Shown piece by piece: positions 1-5,882 of a stretch of 6,201 nucleotides of DNA (positions are counted from its first letter, which is position 1; each line of letters begins with the position of its first letter). The position numbers and the translations under genes are program-made. Source of the DNA: DAIRVC01 sp036803025 (GTDB lineage Bacteria > Chloroflexota > Anaerolineae > Anaerolineales > E44-bin32); assembly GCA_036803025.1 (NCBI GenBank), contig DAIRVC010000159.1, forward strand, positions 1-6,201, in the 5' to 3' direction. Under the pieces are notes generated by a model that did not search any database, had not been told where the DNA came from, and saw nothing but the letters and a program-made list of their open reading frames with translations.

Positions 1-993
1 CAGGACCTGCGCGGCGAAGGCTTCATTGAGCTCGATCAGGTCAACGTCGGCGAGCTTCCATCCGACACGCCCCAGCAGCCGCGGGATGGCGCGCGCCGGC
101 GCGAGGAAGAGCTCCTTGGGCGGCACAGCCGCCTGCGCGTATCCCACGACACGCGCCAACGGGCTGCTGCCCAGGGCGTCGGCCTTCTCGCGGCTGGCGA
201 AGACCAACGCGGCTGCGCCGTCGTTGAGTCCGGGGGCATTGCCGGCCGTGACCTTCCCGTCGGCCTTGAAAGCCGGCTTGAGTCCGGCCAGGACCTCGAG
301 CGACGTGTCCCGCCGAGGCGTCTCGTCCTGCTCGAAGCGCGTCACCTGGCCCTTCTTTCCCGGGATGTCCACCGGAACGATCTCGGCCTTGAACTTGCCG
401 GCGTCGATCGCGGCGATCGCCTTCTGGTGGCTCTCAAGTGAGAAGCGGTCCATCGCTTCCCGGGTGACCTCGTACGCGTCGGCAATCCACTCGGCGGCCA
501 TGCCCATGGCCCAGTCCTCGAAGGGATCCCACAGCCCGTCGTGCAGGAGGGCGTCGGTGAGCTGCGCATCGCCGTAACGCAGCCCCGTTCGCCCGCGGAG
601 AAGGTGAGGGGTGTTGCTCATACTCTCCATGCCGCCAGCGACGATCAGCTGGGCGTCACCGGCGCGGATGGCCTGGCTGGCGAGCATGCCCGCCTTGAGG
701 CCCGATCCACAGACCTTGTTGAGCGTGGTCGCACCGACGGTCGGGGGCAGTCCGGCGAAGATGGCCGCCTGGCGGGCGGGCGCCTGGCCCAGGCCGGCCG
801 AGACGACGTTGCCCATGAAGACTTCGTCGATCTCCTCCGGTTTGCGGATGCCCGCCCGTTCGACGGCAGCTTTGACGACCAGCGCGCCCAGCCGCCCGGC
901 CGTGAGTGAGCTGAGCGCGCCCTGGAATCTGCCCATCGGGGTACGTACCGCGCTGAGGATGACCGGTTCGAAGCGGCCTGCGTCTTGGCTCAT
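1..993 (-). CDS. Thiolase (probable acetyl-CoA C-acetyltransferase), C-terminus outside the window
   Basis: Thiolases condense two acetyl-CoA to acetoacetyl-CoA or run the reverse cleavage, in the cytoplasm, via a covalent acyl-cysteine. The visible 331 residues read in one open frame from ATG at 993 to the window edge. The N-terminus has the family pattern VILSAVRTPMGRF (11-23). The acylated nucleophile is Cys95 in NKVCGSGLKA, followed by GGMESMSN (120-127). GNAPGLNDGAAA lies at 251-262 and NEAFAAQ at 323-329. Full-length thiolases are about 390-400 aa, so some 60-70 residues are missing, including the C-terminal GHP histidine and the second catalytic cysteine. The GNAPG variant carries Pro254 where many biosynthetic thiolases have Ser; I believe this variant occurs in other bacterial members. 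The start is supported by AGAGGA 4 nt upstream. It follows the HIT gene by 43 nt, probably co-transcribed. Biosynthetic versus degradative role cannot be settled. Confidence 0.95.
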   Translation of the reverse strand, partial: MSQDAGRFEPVILSAVRTPMGRFQGALSSLTAGRLGALVVKAAVERAGIRKPEEIDEVFMGNVVSAGLGQAPARQAAIFAGLPPTVGATTLNKVCGSGLKAGMLASQAIRAGDAQLIVAGGMESMSNTPHLLRGRTGLRYGDAQLTDALLHDGLWDPFEDWAMGMAAEWIADAYEVTREAMDRFSLESHQKAIAAIDAGKFKAEIVPVDIPGKKGQVTRFEQDETPRRDTSLEVLAGLKPAFKADGKVTAGNAPGLNDGAAALVFASREKADALGSSPLARVVGYAQAAVPPKELFLAPARAIPRLLGRVGWKLADVDLIELNEAFAAQVL

Positions 994-1036
994 AGGGTCC
1001 TCTTGGTTGTTCGTGGCGGTGGCGGGGCGCTGGCCC

Positions 1037-1534
1037 TCACCGCGAATCGTCGAGCGCCTGCCAGCCCTGCAGCAGGCGCGCGTACGTTGTCTCCGGGAGG
1101 GAGGGAACCACGCGCGTCCCGGCGGTCGTGGTCATGAAGTTGGTGTCGCCCGACCAGCGTGGCACGACGTGCAGGTGCACGTGGTCGGCGACGCCCGCGC
1201 CGGCCGGAAGCCCGATGTTGATTCCTAGATTGAAGGCCTCGGCGCCGTATACGCGCCGCAGCAGGCCCAGGCTGCGCGCGGACAGGCTCATCAGTTCCGC
1301 CTGAGCCGGGCCGTCCAGGTCCTCGAGCGACGGCCGGTGTGCGTAAGGGACCACCATCAAGTGCCCGTTGGTGTACGGATAGCGGTTCAGGATGATGAAG
1401 GCCAGCGCCCCCCGGTGGAGAATCAGGTTCTCCGGCCCGTCGGGTTGGGCCAGTGCGCTGCAGAAGATGCAGCCGGTCTCGTCCGCGGCTCTCTCGATGT
1501 AGGTCATTCGCCAGGGGGACCAGAGATGCTTCAT
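1037..1534 (-). CDS. HIT-family protein, Ap4A phosphorylase/hydrolase-like
   Basis: A complete 165-aa histidine-triad protein, a cytoplasmic enzyme class that acts on nucleotide phosphoanhydrides such as Ap4A or on AMP conjugates. The N-terminus LWSPWRMTYI (4-13) and the tail HVVPRWSGDTNFM (122-134) are typical of the branch containing actinobacterial Ap4A phosphorylase. The triad is HVHLHVV with His118, His120 and His122; His120 is the expected nucleophile that becomes adenylylated. A CxxC pair (Cys22, Cys25) and His66 in PYAHRP could hold zinc, as in several HIT proteins. NINIGLPAGAG (105-115) is the usual nucleotide-site segment. The ATG at 1534 is chosen because the LWSPWRM motif starts right after it. 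There is no clear Shine-Dalgarno sequence, but an extended -10 box sits 14 nt upstream, so the leader is probably very short. It appears to be the first gene of an operon with the thiolase. Phosphorylase versus hydrolase activity cannot be told from sequence. Confidence 0.93.
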   Translation of the reverse strand: MKHLWSPWRMTYIERAADETGCIFCSALAQPDGPENLILHRGALAFIILNRYPYTNGHLMVVPYAHRPSLEDLDGPAQAELMSLSARSLGLLRRVYGAEAFNLGINIGLPAGAGVADHVHLHVVPRWSGDTNFMTTTAGTRVVPSLPETTYARLLQGWQALDDSR

Positions 1535-1548
1535 CGCGTGCCCGGTCG

Positions 1549-1557
1549 ATTGTAGCA
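1549..1557 (-). promoter_or_regulatory. Extended -10 promoter of the HIT-thiolase operon
   Basis: Read on the minus strand, the sequence is TGCTACAAT: a TGn extension plus a -10 hexamer matching 5 of 6 consensus bases. I see no convincing -35 hexamer 16-18 bp upstream, which fits an extended -10 promoter. The predicted transcription start is around 1541-1542, leaving a 5' leader of only about 7-8 nt before the HIT ATG at 1534. That agrees with the lack of a ribosome binding site there. Confidence 0.6.
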
Positions 1558-1616
1558 GAGAACAGTGGCCGGGAGTACTGCTGGTCTTCGGGACGATCCG
1601 GGCGGACTGTCATTCG

Positions 1617-1664
1617 GGGCCGGGCAGGGGTCCGACCGTTCAGGCTGACCCCACGGCCCGGCCC
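1617..1664. repeat. Nested GC-rich inverted repeat in the birA/HIT divergent gap
   Basis: The outer arms GGGCCGGGC (1617-1625) and GCCCGGCCC (1656-1664) are perfect 9-bp complements. Inside them, GGGGTC (1627-1632) pairs with GACCCC (1647-1652). Only 1 nt (A) and 3 nt (ACG) are unpaired between the two stems, and the loop is 14 nt. The right arm ends 8 bp before the birA -10 box, so the element covers the place where a -35 box would be. It could be an operator or a structured RNA if transcription starts further upstream. It does not resemble the classical BirA operator (TTGTAAACC half-sites), and no U-tract follows on the plus strand, so a terminator is unlikely. Confidence 0.6.
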
Positions 1665-1672
1665 AGAGTGGG

Positions 1673-1678
1673 TACAAT
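1673..1678 (+). promoter_or_regulatory. -10 box of birA, probably giving a leaderless transcript
   Basis: TACAAT matches 5 of 6 consensus bases and ends 6 nt before the birA ATG at 1685. A start site at the usual distance would fall on or next to the A of the start codon, so the mRNA would be leaderless. There is no Shine-Dalgarno sequence in front of the ATG, and no good -35 hexamer at 16-18 bp. A TG dinucleotide at 1669-1670 is one base too far for a canonical extended -10. Confidence 0.5.
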
Positions 1679-1684
1679 CCGGTC

Positions 1685-2476
1685 ATGCTGGATCGGAAAC
1701 GACTGCGCCGCGGGCTGCCGGTCGAAGGGCTGGGGCTGCCCGTGTACGTGTACCGGACGATTGGATCGACCAACGATCGGGCCTCCGAGCTGGCTGCCCA
1801 GGGGGCCCCGCACGGTACGCTGGTGGTCGCCGATGAGCAGACGGCCGGCCGCGGCCGTGCCGGCCGCCGTTGGATCACCCCGCCGGGCAGCGCGCTGGCC
1901 TTCAGCCTGGTCCTGCGGTTGCCGGCGGCGGGCCAGGCGACGATCGCGCCGTTAAACGCCCTGGGGGCGATGGCGGTCGTCGACGCGCTCGGCGAGGTCG
2001 GCGTCGCCGCCCGAGTGAAGTGGCCGAACGATGTCATTCTGGGTGGTCGCAAGGCGTGCGGCATCCTGGTGGAAGGTGCGTGGGTCGATGATGCGCTGGA
2101 ATCCGTCGTGTTGGGGATCGGCCTCAACGTGGCCCCGGCATCGGTTCCCCCGGCTGCAGTCCTGGACTACCCGGCGACCTGCGTGCAGTCCGCCGCGTCG
2201 GCCGAAGTCAACCGCGTCGATCTCCTGCTGCGGATCCTGGCGGCCATTGCCGCATGGCTCCCACGCCTCGAATCCCCCGACCTGACTGCCGACTGGGAGC
2301 AGCGGCTGGCGTTCCTGCACGAGGAGGCCGAGCTGGTGGGGAAAGAAGGCCATGTCCGGGGCGTGCTGCTCGGTCTGGCGCCGGATGGGCGGGCGCGCCT
2401 GCGCTCGTCTTCGGGAGAGACGCTTCTGATCGGGGGTGAGGCGGTATCGCTTCGGCCGGTTGACATGCCGGCGTAA
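1685..2476 (+). CDS. birA: Biotin--[acetyl-CoA-carboxylase] ligase, monofunctional type without DNA-binding domain
   Basis: Biotin protein ligase makes biotinyl-5'-AMP from biotin and ATP and transfers biotin to the lysine of biotin carboxyl carrier domains, activating acetyl-CoA carboxylase and related carboxylases in the cytoplasm. The 263-aa protein starts directly with the catalytic domain. It shows GSTNDRA (27-33) for biotin contact and the adenylate-binding loop GRGRAGRRW (55-63) after DEQTA. KWPNDV (112-117) contains the catalytic lysine Lys112, followed by CGILVEG (125-131) and GIGLNV (144-149). The last 45 or so residues (GHVRGVLLGLAPDG onward) fit the small SH3-like C-terminal domain. 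The N-terminal winged helix of the E. coli repressor form is absent, so it should not repress biotin genes by itself. The ATG at 1685 is chosen from the adjoining -10 box and the distance to GSTND. It is divergent from the HIT-thiolase operon. Confidence 0.96.
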   Translation: MLDRKRLRRGLPVEGLGLPVYVYRTIGSTNDRASELAAQGAPHGTLVVADEQTAGRGRAGRRWITPPGSALAFSLVLRLPAAGQATIAPLNALGAMAVVDALGEVGVAARVKWPNDVILGGRKACGILVEGAWVDDALESVVLGIGLNVAPASVPPAAVLDYPATCVQSAASAEVNRVDLLLRILAAIAAWLPRLESPDLTADWEQRLAFLHEEAELVGKEGHVRGVLLGLAPDGRARLRSSSGETLLIGGEAVSLRPVDMPA

Positions 2477-2487
2477 TCGTCTACACT
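2460..2487 (+). promoter_or_regulatory. Promoter for the small membrane protein, overlapping the end of birA
   Basis: A perfect TTGACA -35 box (2460-2465) is followed by a 16-bp spacer and TACACT (2482-2487, 4 of 6 matches). The -35 box lies in the last codons of birA, and the stop codon (2474-2476) falls in the spacer. The predicted start is near 2494, giving a leader of about 29 nt. The small gene could therefore be transcribed independently of birA. Confidence 0.65.
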
Positions 2488-2492
2488 GTCTC

Positions 2493-2513
2493 CCGGGCAT
2501 TGCCCGGTGGAGG
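2493..2513 (+). promoter_or_regulatory. Leader palindrome followed directly by the ribosome binding site
   Basis: CCGGGC (2493-2498) and GCCCGG (2502-2507) are perfect complements around ATT, and the A and T next to the arms extend the symmetry to 15 bp. The palindrome starts at the predicted transcription start and ends 1 nt before GGAGG (2509-2513), which stands 9 nt from the ATG at 2523. It may be a 5' hairpin that stabilises the mRNA or affects ribosome access, or an operator over the start site. The ribosome binding site decides the start at 2523 over the longer frame opening at 2436, which runs inside birA. Confidence 0.55.
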
Positions 2514-2522
2514 TGCCTGGCC

Positions 2523-2729
2523 ATGTTTGACAACCTTCGCGAAGCGTCCACAGGCGGCGACGGGTATCCGGAATCCGGATCACGTCTGCGGGCTCCGCGT
2601 CGCAGCTCGGGGCGGCGCATCTTCGGGATGACGGCCGGACAGCGATTCCTGGTCTCCCTCCTGCTGCTGGTTACTGTCATCGTCATGGGTGTGATGTGCT
2701 TGCTGGTGACGGGCAGGGTGTTCCTCTAG
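2523..2729 (+). CDS. Small single-helix membrane protein of unknown function
   Basis: This 68-aa protein has a polar N-terminal half rich in Gly, Ser and Arg, with a basic cluster RAPRRSSGRR (23-32). One strongly hydrophobic helix follows at about residues 42-63 and ends in a short tail TGRVFL. The arginines before the helix predict the N-terminus inside the cell and the short C-terminus outside or at the membrane face. I recall similar small proteins with FGMTAxQRF before the helix and CLLVTGR after it in Chloroflexota genomes, but this is memory and unverified. The gene has its own promoter, a good GGAGG site at 9 nt, and an intrinsic terminator 18 nt after its stop, so it looks like a complete single-gene unit. 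It begins 46 nt after the birA stop. No enzymatic motif is visible; a small membrane subunit or regulator is possible, but no function can be assigned. Confidence 0.8.
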   Translation: MFDNLREASTGGDGYPESGSRLRAPRRSSGRRIFGMTAGQRFLVSLLLLVTVIVMGVMCLLVTGRVFL

Positions 2730-2747
2730 GCCGCCTACGCCTGAACC

Positions 2748-2782
2748 AAAGGACCCGCAGCCGGTGCGGGTCCTTTCCTTTT
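2748..2782 (+). terminator. Intrinsic terminator between convergent genes
   Basis: A perfect 12-bp stem pairs AAAGGACCCGCA (2748-2759) with TGCGGGTCCTTT (2765-2776) around a 5-nt loop, followed by CCTTTT. It ends the small membrane protein transcript. It lies between that gene's stop (2729) and the stop of the convergent GNAT gene (2805), and the A-rich left arm means the minus-strand RNA also ends its stem in UUU. It may therefore stop both transcripts, though the minus-strand U-tract is weaker (GGTTC follows). Confidence 0.88.
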
Positions 2783-2804
2783 CGAGGGCGGGCGGCGGGC
2801 AAGG

Positions 2805-3371
2805 TCAGATCGCGCCGCGGCCCGGTAGGGCCTCGTAATCGGCGCGCAGGATGCCGTAGCGGGCCAGGTCTTCGTACTGCCCCCAGCGTTTGACGTGCTG
2901 CCGCTGGCAGCCCTCGTAGGCCATGCCGGCCTTCTGCATGACCCGCCCGGAGGCGGGGTTGCGGGTGAAGTGGCAAGCGTGTACGCGGTTCAACCCCAGC
3001 GCGCCGAAGGCATACCCCAGCAGTGCGCGGGCGGCCTCGGTGCAGTAGCCGCGTCCCCAGTAGGGCTTGCCGATCCAGTAGCCCATCTCAGCCCGATCGT
3101 ATTCGCGGGCGATGGCCAGGCCGATCGCCCCGACCAGCTCGCCGGTCTCACGCAGCGTCACTGCGTAGGTGACGGACTCGTCCTTGATGAACGCCTCGCG
3201 CTGAGCGTCGATCCAGCGCTCGGCCACGCCGTCTTCGTAGGGGTGGGGGATGGCCAAAGTCGTGGCGGCGATATCCCGCTCGCCCGCCAGCTTCTGGACG
3301 ATGCCGGCGTCTTCGAGGCGGAACGGCCGCAGGATCAGGCGCTTAGAATGCAGGACCGGCTGCTCAACCAA
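2805..3371 (-). CDS. GNAT-family N-acetyltransferase, RimJ/RimL type
   Basis: A 188-aa GNAT enzyme that would transfer an acetyl group from acetyl-CoA to an amine: a protein N-terminus, an antibiotic or a small metabolite. The start resembles the RimJ/RimL pattern (SKRLILRPFRLED, 9-21). GYWIGKPYWGRGYCTEA (97-113) holds the acetyl-CoA pyrophosphate loop W-G-R-G-Y at 105-109. The closing motif LNRVHACHFTRNPAS (127-141) with RVMQKAGM (143-150) forms the CoA side of the fold. The only suitable start is TTG at 3371; no ATG or GTG lies in frame before the conserved N-terminus. A GGAGG site at 3376-3380 (minus strand), 4 nt upstream, supports it. It begins 16 nt after the acylase stop codon, so the two genes are very likely co-transcribed. 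The substrate cannot be inferred from sequence; a ribosomal-protein acetylase role is only one of several possibilities. Confidence 0.9.
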   Translation of the reverse strand: MVEQPVLHSKRLILRPFRLEDAGIVQKLAGERDIAATTLAIPHPYEDGVAERWIDAQREAFIKDESVTYAVTLRETGELVGAIGLAIAREYDRAEMGYWIGKPYWGRGYCTEAARALLGYAFGALGLNRVHACHFTRNPASGRVMQKAGMAYEGCQRQHVKRWGQYEDLARYGILRADYEALPGRGAI

Positions 3372-3375
3372 CCCG

Positions 3376-3380
3376 CCTCC
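3376..3380 (-). promoter_or_regulatory. Ribosome binding site deciding the TTG start of the GNAT gene
   Basis: GGAGG on the minus strand lies in the 16-nt gap after the acylase stop codon, 4 nt before TTG. The short gap and dedicated site suggest translation of the second gene by reinitiation or independent loading on a shared mRNA. Confidence 0.7.
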
Positions 3381-3387
3381 GTGCCGC

Positions 3388-5820
3388 CTAGGGCAGCAGG
3401 GTCAGGTGCGCCTCGGACCCGGCCACTACCTCCGCTCTCGTCCAGAGCACCCGGTGATACTGGAAGTTGCGCCACAGGTCGATCATGTCGTCATAGTGCG
3501 GGCTGAACGGGTGGCCCGACTCGCCGGTGGTGAAGATGGCCAGCGAGCGCGAGAAGTCGGCCAAATCGATGATCTGCCGGTAGGATGGAACGACGGCGAC
3601 GCCGTAAGGTTCGGAGGCGCTGTAGCCGGTGTTGTTGACTGTGGCGGCGGTGCCGTCGACCTCAACCGGGCCCCGGTTGAAGAGCCTTTCGATGGGCGCG
3701 ATCCCGCTCTGGCCCAGGCTGGCGTTCTCGAACGTGGCGGTGTGCAGCTCGCCCCAGCGCCAGGAGCGGATGTTGCGGCCGAGCGTATCGGTCAGCTCCT
3801 CCACCGCCGCCGTAAGTGCCTGGAGCAAGATGTCGTCGCGCCGCTCGACCGTGTCGGGCGTGTGGATGTCGTCAAACCAGGGCGAGGACGGGTTCTCCAT
3901 CAGGGCAGGCAGCGCTTCGAGGATCGCCCCGCTGGCGCGCCAGAGCAGGTCTTCGCCCAGTTCGTCCCCGAGAGCGGTCTCGATCAGCCGCAATCGGAAG
4001 GCTTCGAAGATCGCCGCGCCGACGCTATCCCGCACAGCTCGCCCGTCCCAGGCTCGCAGGACGTCCAACGCTTCGGAGACGCGCGCATCTTCACTGGAGA
4101 GCGGGGCCAGGTAGGGCAAGATCAAGCGGGCCCAGACGGGTGTGCTGTCAGCCTGGATGGCCTGCATGTCGCTTACACTTAATGAAGGATCCGCCTCGAT
4201 GAGCTCAACGATGCGCTGCGCCCGGTAGCCGGGATCCCAGTCGAGCGTGAGCATGAAAGGAAAGTCGGAGTGGACCACGGCATTGTTGGCGGTGACGATG
4301 TAGCCCTCATCGGGGTTGAAAGCGCGCGGCAGCGAACTGTACGGGATGGTGTCGATCCACTCATACTCACTGCTCCAACCCGGGACCGGCACGCTCCCGT
4401 CGCCAAGCGCCCGGATGGGGATGCGCCCGGGGGATTGGTAGCCGATATTGCCATCGACGTCCGCGTAAACGAAGTTCTGGCTCGGGCTGTCCCAGTAGCT
4501 GAGCGCCTCGCGGAACTCGTCCCAGTTCTGAGCCCGATCGAGGAGCACGATGGCCCGCATGAGCGTCCCGGGTTCGAGCGCTGTCCAGGAGAGGGCCAAT
4601 GGCTCCCAGCCGTAGAGCCATGACTCCTCCTCACCCCCGACGACGTCGTTGATGATCGGGCCGTGGCGCGTCTCCCGGGCGAAGATCACCACCGGTTCAT
4701 CTTCTCCGGCGACGAAGATCTCTTCCCGGATGATGCGCATGTCCTCCCACTCCCCGTCGACCTCATACTGATTGGGGTTCTGCGGATTGACCCGCTCGAT
4801 GTACAGATCCTGGACATCCGGGCCGAGGTTGGTGACGCCCCAGGCGATACGGGCGTTGTGGCCGATGATCACACCCGGCGCGCCCGGGAACGAGCTGCCG
4901 ACCACCTCGTACGGGCAGTCCGGGCCGACCGGTTCGCAGTGCAGACCGACCTCGTACCAGATGGCCGGCATCTGGATGCCCAAGTGGGGGTCGTTGGATA
5001 GGATGGGCATGCCCGTCTCGGTGCGGCTGCCGGCGACCACCCAGTTTTTGCTGCCGACGTCCGGCCCGCTGCCCAGGAAGTGCAGGTCGAACGCGGCCTG
5101 AGGTACGGCCTCGAGCGAGGCGCGACCCGGGTTCGGGACGATGACCGGGTAGTCCTCGTTGTAGCCGGGAACGAGCTGTGAGACCGCCGGCGTGCCCAGC
5201 CGGGTGGCGATGCGCGCCCGCAGCAGCTCCATGTCCATGTTGCCGCCCAGGTCCCAGTTCATGACCTTTCCCCAGGTGATGCTGTCCAGCGGGGTCCAGG
5301 GTTCGGGGGTGAAATCGGTGCCGATCAAACCGAGCAGGACGAACTCCAGGCCCAGGCGTGATTGATCGGTGGTCGCCAGATAGGCGTTCACCCCGTCGGC
5401 GTAAGCCTGCAGGATCGCCAGCGTCTCGGCGTCGAGCGCCTCCAGCTCGGCCGCGGCGGTGCGATGCCAGCCGATGGTGCGAATGAACCGGTCCGACCCG
5501 AGCGCCGACTCACCCAGGACCTCGGCCAGTCGACCGGTGCCGATGCGCCGCTGGAACTCCATCTGCCAGAATCGGTCCTGGGCGTGCACGAAGCCCTCGG
5601 CCAGGAACAGGTCATGCGAGCTGGCGGCGTAGATGTGCGGGATGCCGAGCTGGTCCCGGTAGACTTCGACCGGCGCCTGCAGGCCGGGGAGGTTCAGCGT
5701 GCCCTCCGTCTGAGGGAACTGGCGCCTGACGACGGCCACGCCCAGCCCAACGGCGGCCAGGATCACGACGACCAGGATGAGAATGAACACGAGGAGACCG
5801 CGGCGGCTTCGGCGATACAT
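3388..5820 (-). CDS. Penicillin acylase family (S45) Ntn hydrolase, membrane-anchored precursor
   Basis: An 810-aa protein of the penicillin amidase/acyl-homoserine-lactone acylase family. These enzymes hydrolyse amide bonds outside the cytoplasm after self-cleavage into alpha and beta chains. A basic start (MYRRSRRG) and a hydrophobic stretch at about 9-31 form a signal anchor or signal peptide. The alpha chain carries the typical VYRDQLGIPHIYA (53-65) and HAQDRFWQMEFQRR (79-92). Self-cleavage is expected at Gly256-Ser257 in GSKNW; Ser257 then becomes the N-terminal nucleophile. SNDPHLG (275-281), GVTNLGPDVQDLY (328-340) and GYIVTANNA (506-514) are family landmarks. Asn512 or Asn513 and Arg536 are candidates for the oxyanion-stabilising residues. 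Cys295 and Cys302 could form a disulfide, consistent with an exported enzyme. Length is normal and the frame intact. The start has AAGGAGG 7 nt upstream. Family members vary too widely to name the substrate; penicillin, AHLs or other acyl amides are all possible. Confidence 0.95.
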   Translation of the reverse strand: MYRRSRRGLLVFILILVVVILAAVGLGVAVVRRQFPQTEGTLNLPGLQAPVEVYRDQLGIPHIYAASSHDLFLAEGFVHAQDRFWQMEFQRRIGTGRLAEVLGESALGSDRFIRTIGWHRTAAAELEALDAETLAILQAYADGVNAYLATTDQSRLGLEFVLLGLIGTDFTPEPWTPLDSITWGKVMNWDLGGNMDMELLRARIATRLGTPAVSQLVPGYNEDYPVIVPNPGRASLEAVPQAAFDLHFLGSGPDVGSKNWVVAGSRTETGMPILSNDPHLGIQMPAIWYEVGLHCEPVGPDCPYEVVGSSFPGAPGVIIGHNARIAWGVTNLGPDVQDLYIERVNPQNPNQYEVDGEWEDMRIIREEIFVAGEDEPVVIFARETRHGPIINDVVGGEEESWLYGWEPLALSWTALEPGTLMRAIVLLDRAQNWDEFREALSYWDSPSQNFVYADVDGNIGYQSPGRIPIRALGDGSVPVPGWSSEYEWIDTIPYSSLPRAFNPDEGYIVTANNAVVHSDFPFMLTLDWDPGYRAQRIVELIEADPSLSVSDMQAIQADSTPVWARLILPYLAPLSSEDARVSEALDVLRAWDGRAVRDSVGAAIFEAFRLRLIETALGDELGEDLLWRASGAILEALPALMENPSSPWFDDIHTPDTVERRDDILLQALTAAVEELTDTLGRNIRSWRWGELHTATFENASLGQSGIAPIERLFNRGPVEVDGTAATVNNTGYSASEPYGVAVVPSYRQIIDLADFSRSLAIFTTGESGHPFSPHYDDMIDLWRNFQYHRVLWTRAEVVAGSEAHLTLLP

Positions 5821-5827
5821 GGGGCTG

Positions 5828-5834
5828 CCTCCTT
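5828..5834 (-). promoter_or_regulatory. Strong ribosome binding site of the acylase gene
   Basis: AAGGAGG on the minus strand, full complementarity to the core anti-Shine-Dalgarno, sits 7 nt before the ATG at 5820. It is the strongest such site in the window and fixes the start of the acylase. Confidence 0.85.
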
Positions 5835-5853
5835 GGCTGGATAGGGCAAGGCT

Positions 5854-5882
5854 GTTCTAGCACCGATGCAAGGCGGCGTCAA
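5854..5882 (-). promoter_or_regulatory. Promoter of the acylase-GNAT operon
   Basis: On the minus strand, TTGACG (5882-5877, 5 of 6 matches) is followed by a 17-bp spacer and TAGAAC (5859-5854, 4 of 6). TGC directly before the -10 hexamer provides an extended -10 element. The predicted start near 5847 leaves a leader of about 27 nt that contains the ribosome binding site. The -35 box lies 27 bp from that of the divergent gyrA promoter. Confidence 0.65.

Noticed and set aside
26..909. Plus-strand frames of 183 and 122 aa opposite the thiolase
   Set aside because: The minus strand encodes a continuous thiolase with catalytic motifs through this whole region.
990..1613. 207-aa minus-strand frame overlapping the HIT gene
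   Set aside because: The HIT protein in the other frame has a complete family signature. This frame is Arg/Pro/Ala-rich without motifs.
1617..1664. Inverted repeat as an intrinsic terminator
   Set aside because: No gene ends nearby on either strand, since it lies between two divergent starts, and no T-tract follows on the plus strand.
1549..1684. Classical BirA operator in the gap before birA
   Set aside because: No TTGTAAACC-like half-sites are present, and the ligase has no DNA-binding domain.
2436..2522. Longer reading of the small membrane protein starting at 2436, adding 29 residues
   Set aside because: The extension lies mostly inside birA, is rich in Arg and Cys as expected of a shadow frame, and would start upstream of the promoter found at 2460-2487. 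The GGAGG site supports 2523.
1952..2686. 244-aa open frame on the minus strand opposite birA and the small gene
   Set aside because: It is antisense to the confident biotin ligase, is rich in Arg, and has no start signals or recognisable domain.
3250..4182. 310-aa open frame on the plus strand opposite the GNAT and acylase genes
   Set aside because: It is antisense to two well-supported enzymes, has no family motifs, and is explained by GC-rich codon bias keeping the opposite strand free of stops.
293..5117. Recurring CCTCGAGCGA at about 294, 1320 and 5110, possible dispersed repeat
   Set aside because: All copies lie in minus-strand coding sequence and spell Ser-Leu-Glu in the same frame, so they reflect codon preference and not a repeat family.
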